From: Paenibacillus sanguinis 2301083 = DSM 16941
Lineage (GTDB): Bacteria; Bacillota; Bacilli; Paenibacillales; Paenibacillaceae
DNA: 64,000 nt
NCBI RefSeq assembly: GCF_000374825.1
Contig: NZ_KB895382.1
Coordinates: 1 to 64,000 of the forward strand
Direction of reading: 5' to 3'
Part shown: piece after piece, positions 16,098 to 24,724 of the stretch
Position numbering within the stretch: the first letter of the stretch is position 1
How the letters are laid out: every line of letters begins with the position of its first letter
The notes under the pieces: generated by a model
The model's input: the letters and a program-made list of their open reading frames with translations, nothing else
Told to the model about the DNA's origin: nothing
The model's database searches: none
Translations under genes and position numbers: made by a program

Positions 16098-17297
16098 ATG
16101 CTGGCGCAACAAACCGAAAGAATACCGGTCACCGTGCTAAGCGGCTATCTCGGGTCCGGCAAGACAACCTTGCTGAATCATGTCTTGCATAACCGGGATG
16201 GATTGCGAGTTGCCGTGATCGTCAACGACATGAGCGAGGTTAATGTCGATGCCAATCTGGTGAAGTCAGGCAATACCTTGTCCAGAACTGAAGAGAAACT
16301 GGTGGAGATGTCCAACGGCTGCATTTGCTGCACACTGCGTGATGATCTGCTGGTTGAGGTGCAGAAGCTGGCCGCGGAAGGCCGGTTTGATTACATTTTA
16401 ATCGAATCCTCGGGTATCAGCGAGCCTGTTCCCGTGGCCCAAACCTTTACCTATGCCAACCCGGAATTGGATATTGATCTAACCTCCCTGGCCCGGCTGG
16501 ACACGCTGGTAACGGTTGTGGATGCGAACCGTTTCTGGCATGATTTTGCTTCAGGAGAAAGTCTGCTGGATCGGGATCAAGCAGTCTCGGCTGCGGATTA
16601 CCGCGATATTGTAGACCTGTTGATCGACCAGATTGAGACTTGCGATGTGCTGCTGCTCAATAAATGTGATCTGGTTGCCGAAGATGAGCTGGTCAAGCTG
16701 GAGGCGGTGCTTAGAAAGCTGCAGCCAACGGCCAAGCTGATTCGTACGGTGAACGGGGTAGTAAATCCGAAGGAAATTTTGAACACAGGGCTGTTTGATT
16801 TCGAGAAGACAAGTATGTCCTCCGGCTGGATTTCTGAGCTGGGCAAGGAAGAGCATACTCCGGAAACGGAGGAATATGGAATCGGGTCATTTGTGTACCG
16901 TAGCAGAGTCCCTTTCCACCCGCAGCGGCTGAGTTATTTCTTCAGCAATTGGCCGGAAGAAGTCGTACGGGCTAAAGGGCTGGCCTGGATTGCCGCTCGC
17001 GGCGACATGGCTGCAAGCTTGAGTCAAGCTGGCCCATCCATTCAATTCGGCCCGGCTGGTTATTGGCTGGCAGCGCTGCCGGAGGAGCAGCAGCGTGAAG
17101 TGCTGGCAGAGGAGCCGGGGGTGCGGGAGCGCTGGGATGCGAAGTGGGGAGACCGAATGACAGAGCTTGTATTTATCGGAGTTCAAATGAATCGGTCTGA
17201 CATTGAAGCCAGACTTGGCCGTTGCTTACTGACAGAAGCTGAAATGCAGCAGGATTGGAGCAAGTTTAATAATCCGCTGCCATGGCCGAGGGAATAG
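16098..17297 (+). CDS. COG0523 GTPase, Zur-regulated metallochaperone (ZagA/YciC-like)
   Basis: This 399-residue G3E-family GTPase has P-loop GYLGSGKT at 16-23, the metal-binding CICC at 75-78 and the NKCD base motif at about 190. The C-terminal CobW_C domain lies after about residue 250. Family members deliver zinc to clients such as FolE under starvation in a GTP-dependent manner. Its place behind Zur-box rpmG supports zinc rather than cobalt or nickel. It is closely similar to the gene at 31903-33114 (same [10 protein letters not shown] block and C-terminal ends), so these two are paralogs. Confidence 0.9.
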   Translation: MLAQQTERIPVTVLSGYLGSGKTTLLNHVLHNRDGLRVAVIVNDMSEVNVDANLVKSGNTLSRTEEKLVEMSNGCICCTLRDDLLVEVQKLAAEGRFDYILIESSGISEPVPVAQTFTYANPELDIDLTSLARLDTLVTVVDANRFWHDFASGESLLDRDQAVSAADYRDIVDLLIDQIETCDVLLLNKCDLVAEDELVKLEAVLRKLQPTAKLIRTVNGVVNPKEILNTGLFDFEKTSMSSGWISELGKEEHTPETEEYGIGSFVYRSRVPFHPQRLSYFFSNWPEEVVRAKGLAWIAARGDMAASLSQAGPSIQFGPAGYWLAALPEEQQREVLAEEPGVRERWDAKWGDRMTELVFIGVQMNRSDIEARLGRCLLTEAEMQQDWSKFNNPLPWPRE

Positions 17298-17326
17298 AAG
17301 AATGGTAAATAAAGCATCTTTACAAA

Positions 17327-17341
17327 TCGTAATATTTACGA
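17327..17341 (+). promoter_or_regulatory. Zur box 1 of znuCBA
   Basis: TCGTAATATTTACGA matches the Zur consensus except near the centre. It lies just upstream of a TATAAT at 17345-17350, so bound Zur would cover the -35 side of the promoter. Confidence 0.85.
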
Positions 17342-17359
17342 TAATATAATTCGGTAAAT

Positions 17360-17374
17360 ACGTAATTATTACGA
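17360..17374 (+). promoter_or_regulatory. Zur box 2 of znuCBA
   Basis: ACGTAATTATTACGA matches 14 of 15 consensus positions and lies downstream of the -10. Together with box 1 it gives a two-operator promoter, which suggests tighter repression than at the single-box promoters. An 11-bp inverted repeat (17310-17320 and 17382-17392) frames both boxes. Confidence 0.85.
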
Positions 17375-17391
17375 TTAAAGGAAGATGCTTT

Positions 17392-18099
17392 ATGGTATTG
17401 TCCTCAATGCGCGAGGTGGTGTTTGGATATGGGAGCGAGCCGGTGATTGAAAATCTGTCGCTGGATATCAAGGCCGGGCAATTGATCGGTATCGCCGGTC
17501 CCAACGGTGCGGCCAAGTCAACCCTGCTGAAGCTGATGTTGGGATTGCTAAAGCCTTGGAGTGGCTCTGTCCAGTTCAACGAAGCGGACTCGCATGGAGC
17601 CAAGCTGGCGGTGGCTTATGTGCCTCAGCAGGTATCCTCCTTCAATGCGGGCTTTCCCAGTAAGGTTAGCGAGCTTGTTCGCTCCGGCTGTTATGCCAAG
17701 CTGGGCTGGTTCCGGCGTTTGGGGAGGGAACAGGAACAAATCGTTGAGCGATCCCTGAAGCAGATGGATATATGGGAGTTGCGGGATCGGAAAATTGGAG
17801 AATTATCGGGTGGACAAAAGCAACGAGTGTGTCTTGCCCGTGCCTTGGCTCAGGAGCCGCAGGTGCTGGTGCTGGATGAACCGGGAACGGGCATGGATGC
17901 GGCCGGCCGAGCCCAGCTATACGGCTTGCTGCGCGAGGATGTGAATCGGCGAGGGAGCACTGTGATTATGGTGACTCATGCGCTGGATGAAGCAAGCCCG
18001 TACCTGGATACCTTGATTAGCTTGGAGCGGAAGGAAGATGAAGGATGGCAATGTTCGGTTACGAATTTATGCAACGGGCCTTTTGGGCAGGAGGACTGA
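17392..18099 (+). CDS. znuC: Zinc ABC transporter, ATP-binding subunit
   Basis: This 235-residue ATPase powers zinc import with ZnuB and ZnuA. The P-loop reads GPNGAAKST (36-44), with Ala where most ABC proteins have Gly. A similar change (GASKST) is known to me in Bacillus ZnuC, so I read it as a family variant rather than a defect. The signature LSGGQKQR and Walker B VLVLDEP are normal. The 3' end overlaps znuB by 55 bases. ATG 17392 follows AAAGGAAGATGCTTT. Confidence 0.93.
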   Translation: MVLSSMREVVFGYGSEPVIENLSLDIKAGQLIGIAGPNGAAKSTLLKLMLGLLKPWSGSVQFNEADSHGAKLAVAYVPQQVSSFNAGFPSKVSELVRSGCYAKLGWFRRLGREQEQIVERSLKQMDIWELRDRKIGELSGGQKQRVCLARALAQEPQVLVLDEPGTGMDAAGRAQLYGLLREDVNRRGSTVIMVTHALDEASPYLDTLISLERKEDEGWQCSVTNLCNGPFGQED

Positions 18100-18929
18100 T
18101 CGGAATTATTGCCCCTTTGCTAGGTGTGTATCTGATGCTCCGCCGTCAGGCGCTGATGGCGGATACGCTTTCTCATGTTTCCCTGGCAGGGGTGGCCCTG
18201 GGCTCGGTCCTTCATCTTGATCCTGCCCTTTGTGGCTTTGCCGTGGCCGTGGCCGGAGGAATTGTCATTGAACAGCTTCGTCGCTCCTATCGTACATACA
18301 GCGAGCTGCCGGTGGCGATCATTATGACGTCTGGTTTGGCTCTGGCGGTGGTATTGATGGGTATGCAGCAAAATTTGAGCAAAAGCTTCAGCTCTTATTT
18401 ATTTGGTTCAATCGTGGCTGTCAGTGACACTCAATTAAGGTTGATTGCCGTTGTGGCGTTAATAGGCTTAATCTATTTCATCGGTCTGCGTCGGCCGCTT
18501 TACCAGCTAACCTTTGATGAAGAGACAGCCGCCGTATCTGGTGTGCGCGTGAAGCTGCTCTCCTTCTCCTTTGCCGTGTTAACAGGTATGACGGTAGCGG
18601 CTGCGATGCCGGTGGTTGGCGTGCTTCTGGTATCGGCTTTGATCGTGCTGCCCGCCTCGCTGGCGTTGCGGGTGGCCGGAGGCTTTCTGTCTGCGATATT
18701 TATCGCCATAGCTGTGGGCTTGACGGGCGTGTTCTCCGGTCTGACGGTCTCGTATGTGCTGGACACCCCGTCCGGCGGAACGATCGCACTGATTTTACTT
18801 GTGTTCCTGCTGATCACCATTTTGTGTCAGCGTGTCATGCGTTACAAGAATCGCCGGGGAGCCGGGAGGCAAGTTAAACAACAATTTAAACCAAAGGAGT
18901 CTATCAAACATGAAGTCTTGGAGTCATAG
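18045..18929 (+). CDS. znuB: Zinc ABC transporter, permease subunit
   Basis: This ABC-3 family permease has 294 residues and about eight to nine membrane spans; the ABC-contact region lies around the GVRVKLL segment. It forms the channel for zinc delivered by ZnuA. Start ATG 18045 is placed by the upstream AAGGAAG; ATG 18051 is an alternative. It overlaps both znuC (55 bases) and znuA (20 bases), consistent with coupled translation of the operon. Confidence 0.92.
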   Translation: MAMFGYEFMQRAFWAGGLIGIIAPLLGVYLMLRRQALMADTLSHVSLAGVALGSVLHLDPALCGFAVAVAGGIVIEQLRRSYRTYSELPVAIIMTSGLALAVVLMGMQQNLSKSFSSYLFGSIVAVSDTQLRLIAVVALIGLIYFIGLRRPLYQLTFDEETAAVSGVRVKLLSFSFAVLTGMTVAAAMPVVGVLLVSALIVLPASLALRVAGGFLSAIFIAIAVGLTGVFSGLTVSYVLDTPSGGTIALILLVFLLITILCQRVMRYKNRRGAGRQVKQQFKPKESIKHEVLES

Positions 18930-20151
18930 TTTGGCCGCATTATCCTTAGCCGCCATGCTGGTCATAGCCGGCTGCGGTTCAAATGGCAAGCAGACTGCTA
19001 ACACAGGTGAAGCAGGCAATCAGGTTACGCCTGCTTCGTCCTCTACCGAGAAGCTGCTGGTCAAAACGAGCTTTTATCCGATGTATGAATTTACTCGCCA
19101 GGTTGCAGGTGATCTGGCTGAAGTAGAGAACTTGGTGCCTGCCGGAGTGGAGCCCCATGATTGGGAGCCCAGCCCGCAGGATATGGCCAAGATTACAGAA
19201 GCGGACGTCCTGGTCTACAACGGGGCTGGCATGGAGGGCTGGATTGAGCAGGTCCTGGATAGCATGACAGGCACGGATCTGATTACGATTGAAGCCAGTC
19301 AGGGATTGGAGATTATGGAGGGCGAAGGCCATAGCCATGATCATGGCGAGCACGCGCATGAGGAAGGCGAGCACGCGCATGAGGAAGGCGAGCATGGTCA
19401 TGAGGAAGGCGAGCACGCGCATGAGGAAGGCGAGCATGGTCATGAGGAAGGCGAGCACGCGCATGAGGAAGGCGAGCATGGTCATGAGGAAGGCGAGCAC
19501 GCGCATGAGGAAGGCGAGCATGGTCATGAGGAAGGCGAGCACGCGCATGAAGAAGGCGAGCATGCGCACGAGGAAGGCGAGCATGGTCATGAGGAAGGCG
19601 AGCATGGTCATGACCATGACCATGGGGGACTGGACCCGCATGTATGGTTATCACCGGCTTTAGCTATTCAGGAGGTCCGCAATATCGAGAAGGGTCTGGC
19701 GGAGGCTGCACCTGAACATAAGGATGCCTTCAAGGCGAATGCCGATGCTTATGTAGCCAAGCTGGAGGCCTTGGATCAAGAGTTTACGGATGGATTGAAG
19801 GACGCAAAGCGGAAGGACTTTATTACACAGCATGCCGCATTTGGCTATTTGGCCAAGCAGTATGGATTAACCCAGGTTCCGATTGCCGGGCTATTCCCGG
19901 AGCAGGAGCCGTCCGCTTCCCAGATGGCCGAGATTGTGGATTTTGCCAAGGAGCATAACGTCAAGATGATCTTTTTTGAGACCCTGGTGTCCTCCAGCGT
20001 GGCCGATACGATTGCTTCCGAAATTGGAGCCAAGTCGGCAGTTCTTAACCCGATTGAAGGGTTAACAGAAGAAGACATCAGCAAGCAGCACGACTATCTT
20101 GCGCTGATGCGGCAGAATCTGGAAGCCCTGAGGGCCGCGTTGAATGAATAG
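18910..20151 (+). CDS. znuA: Zinc ABC transporter, substrate-binding lipoprotein
   Basis: This 413-residue cluster A-I binding protein has a lipoprotein signal with lipobox LVIAGC (Cys22). Domain 1 holds the first His ligand (VEPHDWEPSP). A His/Glu-rich loop covers about residues 139-240, then DPHVWLSP and QHAAFGYLA give further ligands, and domain 2 ends the protein. The loop is unusually long: 12 exact heptads GEHAHEE/GEHGHEE plus a thirteenth partial unit, over 30 histidines in all. Such loops act as zinc-gathering sites. ATG 18910 follows AAAGGAGTC. Confidence 0.95.
   Translation: MKSWSHSLAALSLAAMLVIAGCGSNGKQTANTGEAGNQVTPASSSTEKLLVKTSFYPMYEFTRQVAGDLAEVENLVPAGVEPHDWEPSPQDMAKITEADVLVYNGAGMEGWIEQVLDSMTGTDLITIEASQGLEIMEGEGHSHDHGEHAHEEGEHAHEEGEHGHEEGEHAHEEGEHGHEEGEHAHEEGEHGHEEGEHAHEEGEHGHEEGEHAHEEGEHAHEEGEHGHEEGEHGHDHDHGGLDPHVWLSPALAIQEVRNIEKGLAEAAPEHKDAFKANADAYVAKLEALDQEFTDGLKDAKRKDFITQHAAFGYLAKQYGLTQVPIAGLFPEQEPSASQMAEIVDFAKEHNVKMIFFETLVSSSVADTIASEIGAKSAVLNPIEGLTEEDISKQHDYLALMRQNLEALRAALNE
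19345..19617 (+). repeat. 21-bp tandem repeat inside znuA
   Basis: Twelve 21-bp units encode GEH(A/G)HEE, and a thirteenth degenerates to GEHGHDH. Units alternate between Ala and Gly forms, giving a 42-bp superperiod. Near identity at DNA level implies recent expansion by slippage or unequal exchange, and the copy number probably varies between strains. Confidence 0.95.
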
Positions 20152-20195
20152 TTTGAACTGGATAAAGCATCAATGCCAATGAGGAGATGGAGCGG

Positions 20196-20618
20196 ATGAA
20201 GAGCCAACGGGATCGCATGGTCCAAACAATGACAGACAAGGGTCTTCGCATTACGGCACAGCGCAGGCTGATTGCCGATCTGTTCTCCATTTCCACCGGC
20301 TTTGTGCTGCCCCGTCAGGTTCATACTTATATTTCCGAGCATATTCCGGGAGTGAGCTTCGATACCGTGTACCGAAACCTGCGCTTACTGGTGCAAATCG
20401 ATCTTATTGAGCAATTTGATTTCCCGGAAGGGGTTCGCTTCAAGCTGCGCTGCGGCCCCGAGCATCATCACCACCATTTTATCTGCCTCAAATGCGATAG
20501 AACGTATCCGCTGGATTTTTGTCCAATAGAGAGCGGAATTTCTCCGCCGGAGGCGTTTGAAATTGTGTCGCACAAATTTGAAATCCATGGAATATGCGGG
20601 GAATGTGCCCGTAAATGA
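20196..20618 (+). CDS. zur: Zinc uptake regulator Zur (Fur family)
   Basis: This 140-residue Fur-family repressor has a winged helix ([13 protein letters not shown] to [11 protein letters not shown]) and a dimerisation domain with [11 protein letters not shown] and a C-terminal CGEC. These are the structural zinc cysteines and the sensory site. Its place directly after znuCBA and before a zinc-free S14 gene, with Zur boxes at five nearby promoters, identifies it as Zur rather than Fur or PerR. ATG 20187 is only adjacent to the GAGGAG site; ATG 20196 has correct spacing and is used. Confidence 0.92.
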   Translation: MKSQRDRMVQTMTDKGLRITAQRRLIADLFSISTGFVLPRQVHTYISEHIPGVSFDTVYRNLRLLVQIDLIEQFDFPEGVRFKLRCGPEHHHHHFICLKCDRTYPLDFCPIESGISPPEAFEIVSHKFEIHGICGECARK

Positions 20619-20640
20619 CCGAATACAAGGAGGATTGAAT

Positions 20641-20910
20641 ATGGCTAAGAAATCGAAGGTCGTGAAAGAGTTGAAACGGCAAGCCCTGGTAGAGAAATAT
20701 CAGGAGAAGCGCCGGGAGCTGAAGGAAAAGGGGGATTATGCCGCCTTGCAAAAACTTCCCCGGGATTCCTCCCCTACACGCTTGCATAACCGTTGCGGAA
20801 TTTCAGGCCGCCCCCACGGTTATCTGAGTAAGTTCAAAGTATCCCGGATCGTCTTCCGTGAGCTTGCCCATCAAGGGAAAATTCCCGGAGTGAAGAAGGC
20901 GAGCTGGTAA
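20641..20910 (+). CDS. rpsN: Ribosomal protein S14, zinc-free paralog
   Basis: This 89-residue S14 of the long type begins [16 protein letters not shown] and contains the conserved [12 protein letters not shown] segment without any CxxC knuckle. This C-minus form substitutes for zinc-binding S14 when zinc is short. It follows zur by 22 bases and has its own AAGGAGGATTGAAT site. The znuCBA-zur-rpsN transcript ends at the strong hairpin downstream. Confidence 0.93.
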   Translation: MAKKSKVVKELKRQALVEKYQEKRRELKEKGDYAALQKLPRDSSPTRLHNRCGISGRPHGYLSKFKVSRIVFRELAHQGKIPGVKKASW

Positions 20911-20947
20911 ACGGAACGATTTCCGTATCAATGAAATGACTAAGTGA

Positions 20948-21018
20948 CAAAACCCTCCCTGCAAGGCAAAATCCGCTGGAATGATGAGCGGGCTTTGTCT
21001 TGATCAGGGAGGGTTTTG
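20948..21018. terminator. Strong bidirectional terminator
   Basis: A long stem pairs CAAAACCCTCCCTG with CAGGGAGGGTTTTG, with further inner pairing around GCAAAATCCGCT and AGCGGGCTTTGTC. T-rich ends exist on both strands, so it can stop the zur-rpsN transcript and the convergent ABC operon. Confidence 0.88.
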
Positions 21019-21025
21019 ATTTGTA

Positions 21026-21724
21026 TTATACCGAGCAGAGCTGCTCCAGAATCTCGGCACGCACCTTCATTAAATCGAGGTCCTTGAGCGAACGCTCTCC
21101 CTGGGGCGAGTCCAGAGCGATGCGCTGGGCGATGGTATGAGATTTTGCCGAGAGGATCACAATTTCGTTGCCCAGCAGCAAGGCCTCATCAATGTCATGC
21201 GTTACCATCACGATGGCGCAGCCGCTCCGTTCCCATAAAGCAATCAGCTTCTGCACCAGCTCAAAGCGAAGATGGTAATCCAGTGAATGGAACGGCTCGT
21301 CCATGAGCAGCAGGTTGCCGCCGTAATGGAAGGCACGGGCAATGGAGCAGCGCTGGCGCATCCCGCCGGACAGTTGATCCGGATAATGGTTCTGATATGA
21401 ACCCAGACCCACCTCGTGCAACAGAGTTGAGATGAGGTTTGGCTCCGTTTCTTTTTGGACAAAAGCGATGTTCTCCCCTACCGTGCACCAAGGCAGCAGA
21501 CAGTCCTCTTGAAAGACATAGGATACCTTCAAGTCAGGGTGAACGGTCATGTTGCCTCCATCCGCAGGCAATGTCTGAGCGAGAATGTTCAGCAGCGTGG
21601 ATTTTCCGGCTCCCGAGGGACCCAGCACGCAAATGATTTTCCGTTGCTCGACGTTAAGATTGATATCGAGCAGCACCGGCATGCCTGAATAGCTTTTGGT
21701 TACATTTTGCAGGTGTACGATCAT
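21026..21724 (-). CDS. ABC transporter ATP-binding protein (NitT/TauT type)
   Basis: This 232-residue ATPase has P-loop GPSGAGKST at about 35-43, Q-loop FQEDCLLPW, signature LSGGMRQR and Walker B LLLMDEP. The LLPW sequence after the Q-loop is typical of nitrate/sulfonate/taurine-type importers. It is the last gene of a leftward six-gene operon and energises the permease at 21747-22508. The start is ATG 21724 with GGAGG 13 bases upstream. The substrate is not identifiable from sequence. Confidence 0.88.
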   Translation of the reverse strand: MIVHLQNVTKSYSGMPVLLDINLNVEQRKIICVLGPSGAGKSTLLNILAQTLPADGGNMTVHPDLKVSYVFQEDCLLPWCTVGENIAFVQKETEPNLISTLLHEVGLGSYQNHYPDQLSGGMRQRCSIARAFHYGGNLLLMDEPFHSLDYHLRFELVQKLIALWERSGCAIVMVTHDIDEALLLGNEIVILSAKSHTIAQRIALDSPQGERSLKDLDLMKVRAEILEQLCSV

Positions 21725-21746
21725 GTGAGCATGGATCCTCCCATAG

Positions 21747-22508
21747 CTATTTATTGGAATGGGCTACTCCGCGGGCTTTGTTGCGAAATATCCCTGTCAT
21801 TAGCCACTTGATGATGTTCCAGAACAAAGCCATGAATAAGGCCAAGGCAAAAACCTTCCCGGTATCCAAATTTGTCCTTGCCTCCGATAATAGCCCGCCG
21901 ATACCCTGTGAAGAGGTCAGCAATTCAGCCATCACAGCCAGCTTCCACCCTAATCCTGCCGAGGTGATCATCCCTGCTCTTAAGTAGCTGCTAAGGGACG
22001 GAAGCACGATCTGCAGCAGGACCTTTCGGCGCGGCACGTTGAATACCTGGGCCATACGAATCAGCTTGGCATCGATGTCGAGGAAGCCTTCATACAGATT
22101 GGTGAACAGCACGGGGATTGTCGATAACACTATGATAAAGATCGACGGCATGTCCGTTAGGCCAAACCAAATAATGGCGATCCCCAGCCACGCAATGGGC
22201 GGGACGGATTGCATCATATCAATAACAGGCTCGACATAAGGCTTCCAGCGTGGCCGCAGGCCGATCACCAAACCAAGCCCCCCACCTACAAGCAATACAC
22301 CAAGCATACCTACTACAAGCTTGAGCAAAGTACGACAGACGGCGTAGTAAAAATCCCCTTCCCCCAAATAAGCGATGGAGGCGCGTAGAGTGTCCAGGGG
22401 ACCCGGCAGGATAAAGGGTTCCATGCGGAGAGCCAGAAGCTGCCAAATCAGGCACAGGAGCAGAAGGGAAAGTCCCCTTTGACTAAGGCTGATAATAGAA
22501 CGGCTCAT
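21747..22508 (-). CDS. ABC transporter permease (NitT/TauT type)
   Basis: This permease of about 253 residues has six membrane spans and the BPD_transp_1 contact loop AAxxxG-like segment near the GMITSAGLGWKLAVMAEL stretch. The frame is open to GTG 22538, but ATG 22508 is better supported by GGAGG 11 bases upstream. It overlaps the 3' end of the binding-protein gene by 26 bases, so coupled translation is likely. Substrate unknown. Confidence 0.87.
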   Translation of the reverse strand: MSRSIISLSQRGLSLLLLCLIWQLLALRMEPFILPGPLDTLRASIAYLGEGDFYYAVCRTLLKLVVGMLGVLLVGGGLGLVIGLRPRWKPYVEPVIDMMQSVPPIAWLGIAIIWFGLTDMPSIFIIVLSTIPVLFTNLYEGFLDIDAKLIRMAQVFNVPRRKVLLQIVLPSLSSYLRAGMITSAGLGWKLAVMAELLTSSQGIGGLLSEARTNLDTGKVFALALFMALFWNIIKWLMTGIFRNKARGVAHSNK

Positions 22509-23535
22509 CCGGGAGCTTGCCTCCAATGCTGTCCTCACTATAATGAAGCAGCGTCTCGTAATACTTGGTTAAGACTTCCCGGCTCTCCCAGGCAGGGGCA
22601 AAGTCCAGTGCCATATGAGGGATGGCTTGCTCTACCACCTTGGCATCCAGCTTCAAATATTGATTCGCCAATTGAGCGGCCTCCTTGGGATGGTCAAGCG
22701 TCCACTTAAGGGCCTTGGCGTATTCCTCCTGAAAGCGTGCAACCAATTCAGGAGCTTTGGCGATGACGGATTGCTTGGTAGCCAGACCAGCGTTGGGCAG
22801 ATCCGTCTCCAGCCCTGTTACTTGCTGCCATTCCAGCTTGTAATCGGCGATGGAGCGCACCTGATCATTTTTCATCTGAATGGCTGTAATTTGCGGCTGA
22901 ATGCTGACGATAGTAGAAGCTTTGCCAGACAGCAGCAGCTGGGGTCCCTCGGCAAGCTGGGTGTATTGCAAGGTCACGTCTTCTCCCGGAACCAGACCAT
23001 GCTGCTTCAAGAAGGTTTGGGTAATATAATCGACAGGGGAAGATTTCATAGGGAGATATAGAGTGGTTCCTCTTAAATCCTCCCACTCCTTCACATTGGC
23101 ATCTGTGGTCACCATCCCCATGACAGACCATGTATTGATGTTCATCAGCGCCAGGTCCATGCCTTTGTTATACATAATGACAGCATTGTTTAGCGGCAGG
23201 GCAAGAAAGCTTACATTCTCGTCTTTGGCCAAGGCCCCTAAGGTATCCATAGATTCCCAGACTTTAAAATCCATCTGAACGGATTCGCCCATTGCTTTGG
23301 AGTCGATCATTCTTAGAATGGGCAAAGATGGAGGGGAAGGTGGCCCCCCTATAGTCAGTGTTACTGGCTCTGCAGGCTCGGTCGTTGCCGCTCCTTCTGC
23401 GGACTCCGTTGTTGCTGGCTGCTGAGCATTATCCGGAGCAGCATTGTTCCGGGTACTGCATGCGCCCAATAGTAAAGCCAAGCCTAGCACGAAGCAGGCC
23501 AGGATGAAATTGTAAGGTTTGAAATTAAGCTTCAT
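22483..23535 (-). CDS. ABC transporter substrate-binding lipoprotein
   Basis: This 350-residue lipoprotein has a signal peptide with lipobox LLGAC and a Thr/Glu-rich linker. The SsuA/NrtA-like fold shows LTIGGPPSPPSLPILRM at the first strand and LRGTTLYLPMKSSPVDYITQTFL in the hinge. Relatives bind small anions, sulfonates, or thiamine precursors. Its operon partners (two cupins and a methyltransferase) are not those of known sulfonate or nitrate systems, so the ligand could be something else. ATG 23535 follows GAAAGGATATCC. Confidence 0.85.
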   Translation of the reverse strand: MKLNFKPYNFILACFVLGLALLLGACSTRNNAAPDNAQQPATTESAEGAATTEPAEPVTLTIGGPPSPPSLPILRMIDSKAMGESVQMDFKVWESMDTLGALAKDENVSFLALPLNNAVIMYNKGMDLALMNINTWSVMGMVTTDANVKEWEDLRGTTLYLPMKSSPVDYITQTFLKQHGLVPGEDVTLQYTQLAEGPQLLLSGKASTIVSIQPQITAIQMKNDQVRSIADYKLEWQQVTGLETDLPNAGLATKQSVIAKAPELVARFQEEYAKALKWTLDHPKEAAQLANQYLKLDAKVVEQAIPHMALDFAPAWESREVLTKYYETLLHYSEDSIGGKLPDEPFYYQP

Positions 23536-23586
23536 GACGGATATCCTTTCAAGCTTTTATAGTTAACGATCTATTAATGAGTCAAA

Positions 23587-24345
23587 TCAGTCAGGCTTGC
23601 GGCTGCAAACGGCGATATATTGAAGGTCCTTGCCTGAGGTATTAAAGAAGGCATACATTTTCTTGAATTGAGGGAAATTCTCTTTCTTCAAGCCGTTTTT
23701 TACGATACGCAGTGCCCCCCAGATTCCTTCATCCCGAATTAGTCCCGTCGGCTTCATAAGCGACATATCACCGGATTCGTGGGCAACCTTGGTAAATCCA
23801 ATTTCGGAAAAGAGTTCCTCCCATCTTGGTACAGGCAGCGGCTCCACCTGTACATGGATCGTCTCCCGCAGCTCGGCCAGCAGCTCATGCATATGCTCCT
23901 TCGTAAAGGTGATGTCATGCGTCAGCAGCAGGCCTCCCGGCTTGAGTACCCGGTAATATTCACGGACTGCCTTCTCTTTGGCAGCCGTATTCAGCATCGT
24001 CAGCATCGCTTCATTGATGACGATGTCGAAGCTGGCATCAGCAAAGGGGAGATTCATGGCATTAGCTTGCTGTACGTGAATGTACTCTTCCAGGTTGGCA
24101 TTTTTAATATTTTGTCGCGCCTTGGTCAAGGCCTTGGCATCCATATCGATGCCTGTAATATGACATTGGTATTGCTTGGCTAGCTGAATCGAGGTTGTAC
24201 ACATGTTGCAGGCCACCTCTAGCACATGGCTGTTCTTAGTGATTCCGGCTTGCCGGATGAGCCAATTGGTAGCGACTACCCCACCTGGCCGCAGGCGCTT
24301 TTTACCCAGCTTGGCGAGAAAATTATGACCAACTTCCTTTTTCAT
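23587..24345 (-). CDS. Class I SAM-dependent methyltransferase, atypical motif I
   Basis: This 252-residue methyltransferase has a Rossmann core at about residues 37-145: motif I VLEVACNMCTTS, acidic ribose-binding GIDMDAKAL, post-motif DxxFDIVINEAML and LKPGGLLLTHD. Motif I lacks the usual GxGxG and instead has Ala-Cys-Asn-Met-Cys, which brings two cysteines next to the SAM pocket. The N-terminal KKRLRPGG stretch looks conserved and basic. The substrate is unknown. It lies between cupin genes and a binding protein in one operon; ATG follows AGGAGCCTACGT. Confidence 0.82.
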   Translation of the reverse strand: MKKEVGHNFLAKLGKKRLRPGGVVATNWLIRQAGITKNSHVLEVACNMCTTSIQLAKQYQCHITGIDMDAKALTKARQNIKNANLEEYIHVQQANAMNLPFADASFDIVINEAMLTMLNTAAKEKAVREYYRVLKPGGLLLTHDITFTKEHMHELLAELRETIHVQVEPLPVPRWEELFSEIGFTKVAHESGDMSLMKPTGLIRDEGIWGALRIVKNGLKKENFPQFKKMYAFFNTSGKDLQYIAVCSRKPD

Positions 24346-24359
24346 ACGTAGGCTCCTCC

Positions 24360-24707
24360 TTACGAATTGGGCTTGACGACCACCAGCAGCATTTGGAAAG
24401 CTTCGGTTGCGTAGAGCGCATGTGGCACGTTAGCGGGCATAACGATGGTTTCCCCCGCGCGCACGGTAAATTTCTCATCACCGATGGTGATCTCGGATTG
24501 TCCGGACAATATTTGCACCATGGCATCACCCGGTGAAGAATGTCCTCCTATAGAAGTTCCTTGGTCCAGCGATAAGAGCGTCATAGCCAGCTCGGGGCGC
24601 TGGACAAGCGTCAGGCTCGATACCTGCTGTTCTTCCACGGTAATAATAGCTTTCAAATCGATGACTTCGGATACGGGGAGCTTCTTAATATATTGGCCTT
24701 GTTGCAT
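24360..24707 (-). CDS. Cupin-domain protein A
   Basis: A single cupin barrel of 115 residues. Cupin motif 1 is only partly kept (GGHSSPGDAMVQILSG, one His) and motif 2 reads MPANVPHALYA. Small cupins bind metal or act as small-molecule sensors and isomerases. The open frame starts at TTG 24728, but ATG 24707 has AGGAGG at ideal spacing and is used. It is followed 14 bases later by the methyltransferase. Confidence 0.8.
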   Translation of the reverse strand: MQQGQYIKKLPVSEVIDLKAIITVEEQQVSSLTLVQRPELAMTLLSLDQGTSIGGHSSPGDAMVQILSGQSEITIGDEKFTVRAGETIVMPANVPHALYATEAFQMLLVVVKPNS

Positions 24708-24724
24708 AGGACATGCCTCCTGTT

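Noticed and set aside
18979-19654. Long antisense open frames opposite znuA
   Set aside because: They are produced by the 21-bp tandem repeat, which stays open in several frames; no ribosome site and the sense frame is clearly ZnuA.
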